Part shown: piece by piece, positions 23,998-32,012 of the stretch
How positions within the stretch are numbered: the stretch's first letter is position 1
Layout: each line of letters starts with the position of its first letter
Assembly (NCBI GenBank): GCA_002399735.1
Contig: DHEF01000052.1
Span: 19,980 to 51,991, forward strand
Length of the DNA stretch: 32,012 bases
Direction of reading: 5' to 3'
Origin: Chitinophagaceae bacterium UBA4857
Lineage (GTDB): Bacteria > Bacteroidota > Bacteroidia > Chitinophagales > Chitinophagaceae
Notes under the pieces: generated by a model
Databases searched by the model: none
Seen by the model: the letters and a program-made list of their open reading frames with translations, nothing else
Told to the model about the DNA's origin: nothing
Made by a program: the position numbers and the translations under genes

Positions 23998-24016
23998 TGT
24001 AATAGGATAATCCATT
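23998..24016 (+). promoter_or_regulatory. Candidate AraC operator, copy 2 (susC side)
   Basis: TGTAATAGGATAATCCATT, the partner of 23619-23637, ends 19 bp before the -33 element of the susC promoter. That is a usual position for an AraC-type activator. Confidence 0.62.
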
Positions 24017-24035
24017 ACATTCCGAGAATAAACTA

Positions 24036-24066
24036 TTGCTGTGCAGTGGTGACTGCTTTACTTTTG
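24036..24066 (+). promoter_or_regulatory. susC promoter, Bacteroidetes -33/-7 type
   Basis: TTG at 24036-24038 and TACTTTTG at 24059-24066 match the Bacteroidetes TTG/TAnnTTTG consensus exactly, with 20 bp between them. Transcription would start near 24073 and leave a leader of about 30 nt before the ATG at 24105. This also argues against an upstream frame start at 24036. Confidence 0.7.
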
Positions 24067-24104
24067 GTTCAGGTATTACGATTGATACTCCAAACTTGCT
24101 GTAT

Positions 24105-27100
24105 ATGAATAAACTTTTCTGTACGATAAAGCGGCCTTTATTTGCTGCTTTTATTTTCGTTTTTACATTTCTGCTTGCCGGTAATAATTTGTTACAGGCA
24201 CAGGTTACTTCTAAAATAACAGTTACCGGAACCGTTGTAGATACAGCGGGTAATTTTATTGATGGTGCCAGTGTTATGTCTGATAAAGATGTAAAGGTTG
24301 GAACCAATACCGATATAAACGGACGGTTTATTTTAGAGGTTACACCGGGTACTGTTTTGGTTATAACCTATGTTGGTTTTGAGCAACAAAAAATTACGGT
24401 TAATACCGGTACTACAACACTGGCTATACGTTTAGTACCATCTGCTTCTACTGATGATGAAGTGGTGGTAGTGGCTTTTGGTAAAAAACAACGCCGGGAA
24501 GCTATTGTTGGCTCGGTTACTACGGTACAGCCGGGTAATTTAAAAATTCCATCCAGTAACCTGACTACATCATTAGCCGGGCAAGTTGCCGGTATGATTG
24601 CTTATCAGCAAAGCGGACAACCGGGTATGGATAATGCTACTTTTTTTATAAGGGGTGTAACTACTTTTGGTTACAAACGTGATCCGCTTATTTTAATTGA
24701 CAATGTGGAGTTAACCACCAGTGACCTTGCCCGTTTACAGGTAGATGATATTGCCAGTTTTTCTATTTTAAAAGATGCTAATGCTACAGCTTTATATGGT
24801 GCCCGTGGTGCAAATGGTGTAATATTGGTTACCACCAAAGAAGGTAAAGCGGGGAAGCCTGTAGTAAACTTAAGGGTAGAGCAATCTTCATCGCAAAATA
24901 CGCAGAGTTTAAAACTGACCGACCCGATTACTTATATGCATTTGTTTAATGAGGCAACGGTAACCCGCGACCCGATGTTACCATTACCTTTCTCGCCTAA
25001 TAAAATTATTAATACACAAGCAACACTTGATAATGCACCGGGTAGTAATCCGTATGTTTATCCTGCCGTTGATTGGTTAGATATGTTGTTTAAAAACCGT
25101 ACATCAACCCAACGTGCCAACTTAAGTGTAAGCGGTGGTGGCGGCGTTGCACGTTATTATATTGCCGGATCGTATAACGTAGACAATGGTATTTTAAAAG
25201 AAGATAAAATGAACAATAACGATAACAACGTTAAGTTCAGAAACTATCAGTTGCGCTCAAACATTAATGTTAACTTATCGAAATCTACCGAATTAATTGT
25301 ACGCTTGTCAGGTAATTTTAGCGAGTACAATGGGCCTATGACGGCTGATGGTGGTTTCTCAACCGACTTGTATAATATTGCAACACATACAAGCCCGGTT
25401 TTATTCCCTGCATTTTTTCCTAAAGATTCTGCCCGTGCAAATTCCAAACATATTTTGTTTGGTAATGTAGGTGGTAATGGAGCTAACTCCATTCGTTATA
25501 ATAATCCGTATGCGGCATTGTTACGTGGTCACAAAAACTCATCACAATCACGTATGTCGGCGCAGTTGGAGCTTAACCAACGTTTAGATGCTATTGCAGA
25601 TGGTTTAGCCTTCCGTGGTATTTTTAATACCAACCGCTATTCTTACTTCGAGTCGTCAATGTCTTATTCGCCCTTTTACTATAATGTAGGCTCTTATGAT
25701 AAATTGAGTAATGCGTATACCCTTAATTGGTTAAACTCCCAACCAACCGGCTCTAATGTGGCCACGGAATATTTAACTTATGTACCGGGCCGTACGGACA
25801 TAAATACCTTTTTATATTTTCAGGGTGCATTGGATTATAACAAACGTTTAGGCGATCACAATATTAGTGCATCCGTAATTGGCGCAGCACAACAAACAAC
25901 TTATGCCAATGCAGCTACTTTATTTAATGCATTGCCTTACCGTAACCTTACATTAGCGGGCAGAGCAACTTACTCTTATTTAAATAAATATTTTGTTGAG
26001 GCCAGCTTTGGTTACAACGGCTCTGAACGTTTTTCAAGAAATAATCGTTTTGGTTTTTTCCCAACCATTGGCGCAGGCTGGGTAGTATCTGAAGAAAAGT
26101 TTTTTGAACCCGTTAAAAATGTTATCAGTCGTTTAAAACTACGCGGTAGTTATGGTTTAGTTGGTAACGATGCTATTAGTGATCGCAGGTTCTTTTATTT
26201 ATCTGATGTAAACTTAGCTGGTGGTGGCAACTATGCACAGTTTGGAACTTTAAATGCTTACGAACGTAGCGGTGTATTTATTAACAACTACGAAAACTTA
26301 GATGTAACCTGGGAAACATCTAAACAAACAAACCTTGCTTTGGAAATGACCTTGTTTAAAAACCTGAACATTATTGCCGAAGTATATAACTACGATAGAG
26401 AAAATATTTTAATGACCCGTGCCAGTATTCCAAGTACCCTGGGTTTAGAGTCATCCATAACCGCCAATCTGGGTAAAGCAAGGGCAAGAGGTATCGATTT
26501 ATCGGTAGATTACAAACAAACAATTACACCTGATTTTTGGGCAGCCGTACGCGGCAACTTTACGTATGCTTACAATAAATATACTTTATACGAAGAACCA
26601 AATTGGGAAGAGCCTTGGCGTTATGTAACGGGTCAGGCCATTAATCGCAGTTGGGGTTATATAGCCGAGCGTTTATTTGTAGATGATTTAGAAGCAGCCA
26701 ATTCACCACAACAAGTATTTTCTACAAATGGCCGTGCGCCACAAGGTGGCGATATTAAATACCGCGATTTAAATAATGATGGTATTATTGATGGTGCCGA
26801 CCAAGCCTTTCTGGGCTTTCCCGAAGTACCCGAAATTGTTTATGGCTTTGGTTTTACCAGTGGTTACAAAAGTTTTGATCTGTCAGCTTTCTTTCAAGGT
26901 CAGGCAAGGGTTTCATTCTTTATCGATCCACGTCGTGTAAGTCCGTTTGTACCAAGTCCTGATGCTTATATCTGGGGTAATACACAGTTAATACAAGAGT
27001 TTGCCAATAGTCATTGGAGTGTAGATAATCAGGATTTATATGCCGTATATCCTCGATTGGGAACAACCGCTTCTGAAATTGAAAACAACTTACAAAACAG

Positions 27101-27335
27101 CACCTGGTGGATGCGTGATGCTTCATTCCTAAGATTAAAATCTTTAGAGTTAGGTTATACCGTTCCCGCTCGTATAACCAAACGTTGGAAAATAAATAAT
27201 TGTCGTATTTATTTCAATGGCTTAAACCTGTTAACATGGAGCAAGTTTAAAATGTGGGATCCTGAATTAAGAGGCGATGGATTTAAATACCCTATTCAAA
27301 AAGTATATAACCTGGGTATTAATATAAACTTATAA
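24105..27335 (+). CDS. susC: SusC-family TonB-dependent outer-membrane transporter
   Basis: A 1076-aa outer-membrane beta-barrel that imports oligosaccharides together with its SusD lid. In order: signal peptide (ends 'AGNNLLQAQ', about residue 33), a CarboxypepD-reg-like domain ('ITVTGTVVDTAGNFIDGASVMS' to about 120), the linker 'DDEVVVVAFGKKQRREAIVGSV', the plug domain with 'SILKDANATALYGARGANGVILVTTK', then a long barrel ending 'IQKVYNLGININL' with an aromatic/hydrophobic C-terminal strand. A start at ATG 24105 is chosen over 24036 because it places the signal peptide at the N-terminus and lies downstream of the promoter. The susD gene follows after 126 bp, which holds a dispersed repeat. 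The glycan transported is not determinable here. Confidence 0.96.
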   Translation: MNKLFCTIKRPLFAAFIFVFTFLLAGNNLLQAQVTSKITVTGTVVDTAGNFIDGASVMSDKDVKVGTNTDINGRFILEVTPGTVLVITYVGFEQQKITVNTGTTTLAIRLVPSASTDDEVVVVAFGKKQRREAIVGSVTTVQPGNLKIPSSNLTTSLAGQVAGMIAYQQSGQPGMDNATFFIRGVTTFGYKRDPLILIDNVELTTSDLARLQVDDIASFSILKDANATALYGARGANGVILVTTKEGKAGKPVVNLRVEQSSSQNTQSLKLTDPITYMHLFNEATVTRDPMLPLPFSPNKIINTQATLDNAPGSNPYVYPAVDWLDMLFKNRTSTQRANLSVSGGGGVARYYIAGSYNVDNGILKEDKMNNNDNNVKFRNYQLRSNINVNLSKSTELIVRLSGNFSEYNGPMTADGGFSTDLYNIATHTSPVLFPAFFPKDSARANSKHILFGNVGGNGANSIRYNNPYAALLRGHKNSSQSRMSAQLELNQRLDAIADGLAFRGIFNTNRYSYFESSMSYSPFYYNVGSYDKLSNAYTLNWLNSQPTGSNVATEYLTYVPGRTDINTFLYFQGALDYNKRLGDHNISASVIGAAQQTTYANAATLFNALPYRNLTLAGRATYSYLNKYFVEASFGYNGSERFSRNNRFGFFPTIGAGWVVSEEKFFEPVKNVISRLKLRGSYGLVGNDAISDRRFFYLSDVNLAGGGNYAQFGTLNAYERSGVFINNYENLDVTWETSKQTNLALEMTLFKNLNIIAEVYNYDRENILMTRASIPSTLGLESSITANLGKARARGIDLSVDYKQTITPDFWAAVRGNFTYAYNKYTLYEEPNWEEPWRYVTGQAINRSWGYIAERLFVDDLEAANSPQQVFSTNGRAPQGGDIKYRDLNNDGIIDGADQAFLGFPEVPEIVYGFGFTSGYKSFDLSAFFQGQARVSFFIDPRRVSPFVPSPDAYIWGNTQLIQEFANSHWSVDNQDLYAVYPRLGTTASEIENNLQNSTWWMRDASFLRLKSLELGYTVPARITKRWKINNCRIYFNGLNLLTWSKFKMWDPELRGDGFKYPIQKVYNLGININL

Positions 27336-27343
27336 TTTTTTGT

Positions 27344-27410
27344 TACCGGCTGCAGTTCCCTGATTGGACTGATGTTGCGACGCTCCGTTCATCGTTCCGT
27401 TCTTTGGGCA
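27344..27410 (+). repeat. Dispersed repeat, copy D, between susC and susD
   Basis: ACCGGCTGCAGTTCCCTGATTG leads into the core GTTGCGACGCTCCGTTCATC (27374-27393) and GTTCCGTTCTTTG (27394-27406). It is the best preserved plus-strand copy. It fills most of the susC-susD spacer and runs into the false N-terminal extension of the susD frame. Confidence 0.75.
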
Positions 27411-27461
27411 GCAGGTATACCAAAACATAACAAACCTGAGGAAAAATATAAAATTGCTTGT

Positions 27462-29375
27462 ATGAAAATGTTTGTAAAAATAATGATGATAATATTGGTG
27501 GTTACCTCCTTTACATCATGCAAAAAATATTTAGATGTTACACCTGATAATGTGGGTACGCTGGAGTATGCATTTAGAAACCGCAACGAAGCCGAAAACT
27601 ATTTGTTTTCCTGTTATGCCTATTTGCAACGTTTAAGTGATGTATCAACCAATCCTGGTTTTACTACTTCGTCCGAGTTAATATATCCCAACAACCTAAC
27701 TGATTTTTTAAATTTTAACCGCACAGGGTTTAATTTAATAAATGGTACACAAAATGTAGCATCACCGGGTTTAAATGCATGGGATGGCGAAAATGGCAAC
27801 TACAGTCTATATCGTTCTATCCGCATTTGTAACATCATGCTAGAAAATATTGATAAACCGGTTGATCTTAGTGCCAGCGAAAAAGCAAGATGGATAGGAG
27901 AGGTTAAATTTTTAAAAGCCTACTATCACTATTACCTGTTTCGTATGTATGGCCCTATACCCATTACAGATGTAAACCTGCCTATTACCAGCACACCGGA
28001 AGAGGTAAGGGTAAAACGTGATGCAGTAGATGATGTGGTAAATTATATTGTAAAATTATTAGATGAAGCTGCCGAAACTTTACCAACGCGTATTGATAAT
28101 CAGGCCCGCGATTTAGGTCGTATTACCCAGCCCATTGCATTAGCAGTAAAAGCCGAAGTATTAATGACTGCAGCCAGCCCTTTGTTTAACGGTAATCCTG
28201 ATTATGCATCGTATGTTGATAAAAGCGGTAAATCGCTTTTTCCACAAGCTTATGATGCGCAAAAATGGCAAGCAGCAGCCGATGCTTGTCGTGAAGCCAT
28301 TGAAGCTTGTGAGGCGCAAGGCATGGCTTTATACCAATTTGTTCCTCCGGCTACGGTAAGTAATATTAATGATGATTTAAGACGAGTATTAACCATTCAA
28401 AATGCCGTTACCGAAAGGTGGGAGCTTAATCCTGAAATGATATGGGCACAAAACCCTTACTTTCAGTACCAGGGGCATTCATCCGTTCGTTTAACATCAC
28501 GTTCAGTAGTAAATGCATTTTCAAACCCATCTACTTTTTCAGCACCCATCTCAACACAGGAGCTGTTTTATACCAGTAATGGTGTTCCTATGAACGAAGA
28601 CAAAAACTGGAACTATGCCAACCGTTACAATTTAAAAATGGCCACACAGGATGATAAAAATTATCTGCGTCCAAATTATGAAACCGTACAAGCGCATTTT
28701 GGACGTGAGCCACGTTTTTATGCCAACCTTGCTTTTGATGGTGCTGCCTGGTTTGGTAATGGTAAATTAAATGCAAACGATATGTACACCGTACAGGCTC
28801 GTGGCAATAGTGCCTTAGCTGGTCCTAAAGATCGTATTCGTTTAAACATTACTGGTTACTGGCCTAAAAAATTAGTACACTATTTATCGGTGTATGATGA
28901 TGGCTTTCAGCCTATACATTTCAGAATGCCTTTAATGCGTTTAGCCGGTTTATACTTATTATATGCCGAAGCTTTAAACGAAGTAAGTGGCCCTTCTGCT
29001 GATGTTTTTAATTATGTAGATCGTGTAAGAACTCGTGCAGGGTTACAAGGTGTACAAGCATCATGGGCCAACTTTTCCCGTACACCTGCTAAACCTAATA
29101 CCAAAGAAGGCTTGCGAGAAATTATACACAGAGAAAGAAGAATTGAACTATGTTTTGAAGCACAGGCCGGCTGGGACTTAAGGCGTTGGAAAGAGTTACA
29201 GCAGGTGTTAAGTGTTCCTTTACAAGGTTGGAATATTTACCAAACCGAAGCATCAAATTACTACCAACAGCAAATTCAATTGTTACCCGTGTTTAGGTTA
29301 CGTGATTACTTATGGCCAATTAAAGCAAACAACCTGATTATAAATCCCAATCTGGTACAAAATCCATATTGGTAA
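27462..29375 (+). CDS. susD: SusD/RagB-family outer-membrane lipoprotein
   Basis: A 637-aa surface glycan-binding lipoprotein that closes the SusC pore. It has a lipoprotein signal 'MMIILVVTSFTSC' with Cys20, then 'KKYLDVTPDN', the helical TPR-like SusD core ('WIGEVKFLKAYYHYYLFRMYGPIPI', 'AVKAEVLMTAASPLFNG'), and the C-terminal SusD pattern 'MPLMRLAGLYLLYAEALNEV', 'VRTRAGLQG', 'IHRERRIELCFEAQAGWDLRRWK', 'LWPIKANNLIINPNLVQNPYW'. The frame is open from 27372, but those 30 codons lie in a dispersed repeat, so ATG 27462 directly before the signal peptide is the real start. Same strand and order as all SusCD pairs. Confidence 0.96.
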   Translation: MKMFVKIMMIILVVTSFTSCKKYLDVTPDNVGTLEYAFRNRNEAENYLFSCYAYLQRLSDVSTNPGFTTSSELIYPNNLTDFLNFNRTGFNLINGTQNVASPGLNAWDGENGNYSLYRSIRICNIMLENIDKPVDLSASEKARWIGEVKFLKAYYHYYLFRMYGPIPITDVNLPITSTPEEVRVKRDAVDDVVNYIVKLLDEAAETLPTRIDNQARDLGRITQPIALAVKAEVLMTAASPLFNGNPDYASYVDKSGKSLFPQAYDAQKWQAAADACREAIEACEAQGMALYQFVPPATVSNINDDLRRVLTIQNAVTERWELNPEMIWAQNPYFQYQGHSSVRLTSRSVVNAFSNPSTFSAPISTQELFYTSNGVPMNEDKNWNYANRYNLKMATQDDKNYLRPNYETVQAHFGREPRFYANLAFDGAAWFGNGKLNANDMYTVQARGNSALAGPKDRIRLNITGYWPKKLVHYLSVYDDGFQPIHFRMPLMRLAGLYLLYAEALNEVSGPSADVFNYVDRVRTRAGLQGVQASWANFSRTPAKPNTKEGLREIIHRERRIELCFEAQAGWDLRRWKELQQVLSVPLQGWNIYQTEASNYYQQQIQLLPVFRLRDYLWPIKANNLIINPNLVQNPYW

Positions 29376-29431
29376 TTATAACACCAACTTATTTCAATTA
29401 ACTCTGATTGCTTAATACTGAATATATAATT

Positions 29432-30670
29432 ATGAAAAATAAAAAGTTTAGGACAACAGCTTTAATCCAACTAATGAGTTTTGCATTAGTGGTATTATTG
29501 TTTTCCTGTACCAAGGACAAAAATTATAACGAGCCCGCTTCCACCGATAAAACAAAACCCGGTGTTGTTACCAATATAAGGGTCGAAAACTTTAACGGTG
29601 GTGCACATATTATTTACACCTTACCCAACAGTGCCAACTTATTATATGTAATGGCCGGGTACGAAATAAGGGCCGGTGTAAAACGTGAAACCAAAGCCAG
29701 TTATTATACCGATACTATTACAGTACAGGGCTTTCAATCTGCAGGCGAGTACAAAGTTACTTTGGAAACAGTAAGCCGTGCTAATGTAAAATCAGATCCT
29801 GTAGTAGTTACGGTAAATCCCGAGGAACCTTATTTTAAATTATCCGCTGCCACAATTGAGTTAACTGCCGATTTTGGTGGTGTAAATGTTCGGGCACACA
29901 ATCCTGATAAAAGATCCTTTGGTTATATTTTGTTGGAACTGGACCCAATTATTAACGAGTATGGCATAATAGAGCAGCACTATGATGCGGTTGAAAATGT
30001 AAATTTTTCAGTAAGAGGTTACGATACCCGTGCACGTAAATTTGGTGCATATATTTTGGACGAATGGGGCAATACATCCGATACTGTTTTTGCCGAAATA
30101 AGCCCGCTGTTTGAAACCCAATTAGTAAAGTCAAACTTTTTTAAATATGGGTTACCTTCCGATACAGAAACAGGTTATGGTTGGGAATTACCCTATCTGT
30201 GGGATGGTAAAACAGATGGCTATTCAAACGGTTGGCATACTAATCCCGGAGGAAGCTATCCAATGATATGTACTTTTGGTTTAGGAGTATATGCTAAGTT
30301 AAGCCGTTTCATTTTACATAATCGTCCTTTACAATTTGCATACAGCCACGGTAACCCACGCAAATTTTCGCTATGGGGTACCGATAAAGTATCACCACAA
30401 AATGCAGTACTGCCGGCTTATTCCGATGAAGGTACTGTAATAGGTGATTGGACAAACCTGGGTAACTTTAATTTTCCTGATCCGCCATCGGGCTTAATGC
30501 CCGGGGCCACCAATGCCAGTGACGAAGCTTTTGTTGCGGCCGGTGTAAACTTCAACATTCCGCTAGCCAGTCCCAAAACAAGATATATCCGTTTAAATGT
30601 AGCGGAAACATGGTCTGGTGGCGATTTTGCCCATGCAATGGAAATAACACTTTTTGGCGACCCTAATTAA
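29432..30670 (+). CDS. Surface lipoprotein with DUF4959/DUF5126/DUF5000-type domains
   Basis: A 412-aa lipoprotein (leader to 'VVLLFSC', Cys26, followed by TKDKN). An N-terminal fibronectin-like region ('KPGVVTNIRVENFNGGAHIIYTLP', about 47-130) matches DUF4959. The middle ('PYFKLSAATIELTADFGGVNV...') fits DUF5126. The C-terminal 160 residues ('LPYLWDGKTDGYSNGWHTN' ... 'KTRYIRLNVAETWSGGDFAHAMEITLFGD') are discoidin (F5/8 type C)-like, DUF5000. Such proteins sit behind SusD in many PULs and are thought to hold glycan at the cell surface. ATG 29432 is chosen over 29408 because it sits right at the leader. It starts 57 bp after susD and is probably co-transcribed. Confidence 0.9.
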   Translation: MKNKKFRTTALIQLMSFALVVLLFSCTKDKNYNEPASTDKTKPGVVTNIRVENFNGGAHIIYTLPNSANLLYVMAGYEIRAGVKRETKASYYTDTITVQGFQSAGEYKVTLETVSRANVKSDPVVVTVNPEEPYFKLSAATIELTADFGGVNVRAHNPDKRSFGYILLELDPIINEYGIIEQHYDAVENVNFSVRGYDTRARKFGAYILDEWGNTSDTVFAEISPLFETQLVKSNFFKYGLPSDTETGYGWELPYLWDGKTDGYSNGWHTNPGGSYPMICTFGLGVYAKLSRFILHNRPLQFAYSHGNPRKFSLWGTDKVSPQNAVLPAYSDEGTVIGDWTNLGNFNFPDPPSGLMPGATNASDEAFVAAGVNFNIPLASPKTRYIRLNVAETWSGGDFAHAMEITLFGDPN

Positions 30671-30697
30671 TACGACTAACACTTAACTAAAAGTAAA

Positions 30698-31921
30698 ATG
30701 AGAAAGCATTATAAATTTTATTTCATTCTTACCATGTTGGTAACTGTATTGGTAGCCGCATGCGATAAAAGTGATAAAGAGTTCAGAGATTTTCTGGAAG
30801 ATAAAGAGCTGATTTATCCCGGTGTGCCATTATCCATTAAAGCCCGTGCAGGAAACGAAAGGGTAATGATTTATTGGACACCTAGTCCTGATCCTTCCAT
30901 TGAAAAATATGTTGTTTACTGGAACAATAAAGCCGACTCGGCTATAGTACCTGCACCTGCTACAAATACCAGAGATTCTATCAGTGTAATAGTACCCGGC
31001 TTGTTTGAATATACCTATTCATTCATCGTTCATGCTATTGACAAAAGCGGCAACCGTTCTATTCCTTTAGATTTAAATAATGTAAAAATTTACGGTTCCG
31101 TATATCAGGGTGGTTTAATTAACAGATTTCCCGACAATTCAAGCCCGTACGAAGTACAACCCAATGGCGATGTGTTGGTACGTTTTGCTGCAACCGATAC
31201 AACCAATGTAGGTACAACTATTACTTACACTAACAATAACAATCAACAGGTAACCGCTTTTTTATCACAGTTCAACAATACGGTTACTTTAGTTAATTAC
31301 AAACCATCAACAGCGGTTACTTATCAGTCGGCTTATGTACCTGCCACAAATGCTTTAGATACTTTTAAAGTAGTTACACCCGAAACTTTCCCTACTATTT
31401 ATACCAATGTATTGTGCAATAAATCTTTGTTTGCAGCGCTTAATTTACCGTACGATGTACAACCTTATGAGTCGCAAACAAGCATTGCTAAATTATGGGA
31501 TGGTTCAGTAGGGCAGCAAGGGTATCCCAATATTTTTCATAGTAATGGTAGCTCACTATTACCGCACCATTTTACGTTTGATATGGGTGCTGTGTATAAT
31601 AACTTAGGTGTTATGGAAACTACCGGTCGTGATTGCTGCCATAACCCAACTGAATATGAAGTATGGGGTATTGAAAACATTACCGGTGCCGAAACAACTG
31701 TTCCCGGAAACGACGGAGGTTGGAAAGCAAATGCCATTTCAAAAGGCTGGGTTTTATTGGCCGATGTTATTCGTTCCGATGATGGTAAAGGTCCGTACAA
31801 AATAAATTTCATGGACAATCCGCCGCCGGTTCGTTACATCCGTGTACGTGTTAAAAAAGTAGCATCAGGCGAAAATGCGTATAGCAATTTAAGTGAGTTA
31901 AGCTTTTGGAATCGTCAGTAA
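30698..31921 (+). CDS. Surface lipoprotein with DUF4998-type and discoidin-like domains
   Basis: A 407-aa lipoprotein (leader to 'VTVLVAAC', Cys22, followed by the acidic DKSDKE, which fits a Bacteroidota surface-export signal). The N-terminal half has the fibronectin-like DUF4998 pattern ('PLSIKARAGNERVMIYWTPSPDPSIEKYVVYWN'). The C-terminal half ('SIAKLWDGSVGQQGYPNIFHSN', 'TEYEVWG', 'PVRYIRVRVKKVASGENAYSNLSELSFW') is discoidin-like and resembles the preceding protein, so the two appear to be diverged paralogues. It starts 27 bp after its neighbour. The PUL probably continues past the right edge; no enzyme of the locus is in the window. Confidence 0.88.
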   Translation: MRKHYKFYFILTMLVTVLVAACDKSDKEFRDFLEDKELIYPGVPLSIKARAGNERVMIYWTPSPDPSIEKYVVYWNNKADSAIVPAPATNTRDSISVIVPGLFEYTYSFIVHAIDKSGNRSIPLDLNNVKIYGSVYQGGLINRFPDNSSPYEVQPNGDVLVRFAATDTTNVGTTITYTNNNNQQVTAFLSQFNNTVTLVNYKPSTAVTYQSAYVPATNALDTFKVVTPETFPTIYTNVLCNKSLFAALNLPYDVQPYESQTSIAKLWDGSVGQQGYPNIFHSNGSSLLPHHFTFDMGAVYNNLGVMETTGRDCCHNPTEYEVWGIENITGAETTVPGNDGGWKANAISKGWVLLADVIRSDDGKGPYKINFMDNPPPVRYIRVRVKKVASGENAYSNLSELSFWNRQ

Positions 31922-31940
31922 TATTTTTTAGTCAGCAGCA

Positions 31941-32012
31941 GTACTACTAGCATCGTCCGTTGCGATCCGATAGGATCAGGATTTAATTTATTTCCAGTGG
32001 AAATGAATTAAA
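31941..32012. repeat. Dispersed repeat, copy E (partial), with two hairpins
   Basis: The stretch 31941-31965 matches 19971-19995 of copy B at 22 of 25 positions. It then departs into GATCC/GGATC (31964-31968/31973-31977) and a 14-bp stem TTTAATTTATTTCC/GGAAATGAATTAAA (31982-31995/31999-32012), with 13 Watson-Crick pairs and one G-T pair. The window ends inside or at the end of it. The hairpins might also end or attenuate the PUL transcript. Confidence 0.55.

Overview
The window looks like chromosomal DNA of a Bacteroidota member, most likely of the Chitinophagaceae/Sphingobacteria side. The reasons are a SusC/SusD pair with accessory surface lipoproteins, an AraC-type regulator beside it, a promoter matching the Bacteroidetes TTG/TAnnTTTG pattern, few Shine-Dalgarno sequences, AT-rich DNA and a GLPGLI-like secreted protein. 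The genus cannot be fixed from the sequence alone. There are no rRNA, tRNA, CRISPR, phage or insertion-sequence genes.

Region 1 (about 1-11,640) is a surface-polysaccharide (O-antigen/LPS type) locus. A left-edge structured repeat and a terminator (273-296) precede seven co-directional genes. These are a GT2, a GT4, a small coiled-coil protein, two large double glycosyltransferases with opposite domain order (GT2-coiled coil-GT4, then GT4-GT2), and the Wzm/Wzt-type ABC exporter. The exporter ATPase lacks the extra C-terminal glycan-recognition domain. A WaaL/Wzy-like membrane protein is convergent with the ATPase gene and shares a TTAA stop with it. It is followed by a divergent WaaE/KdtX-like GT2. 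Together they read as cytoplasmic glycan assembly, ABC export, and ligation to lipid A-core.

Region 2 (about 11,640-23,590) holds housekeeping and unrelated single genes: a GAPDH-family enzyme that looks more like erythrose-4-phosphate dehydrogenase than glycolytic GAPDH, a TerC-family membrane protein, imidazolonepropionase (hutI, with no other hut gene nearby), a GLPGLI-like secreted protein, a plant-DPE2-like 4-alpha-glucanotransferase with two N-terminal starch-binding domains, a small R/Y/H-rich lipoprotein, an NTF2-like secreted protein, a secreted Ig-like protein, and an Hsp20. Several strong hairpin terminators separate these units. The longer gaps are filled with dispersed, structured non-coding repeats.

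Region 3 (about 22,640-32,012) is the start of a polysaccharide utilisation locus: a divergent AraC regulator, SusC, SusD, and two paralogous discoidin-like surface lipoproteins. It probably continues beyond the right edge, because no glycoside hydrolase is in the window. A near-identical 19-bp sequence occurs once beside the regulator promoter and once upstream of the susC promoter, and is a strong operator candidate.

The observations most worth following are the mirrored double glycosyltransferases with a shared coiled-coil tail motif, the operator pair of the PUL, the dispersed repeat family (one copy lies between susC and susD), a symmetric 110-bp inverted repeat, and the Epd-like GAPDH.
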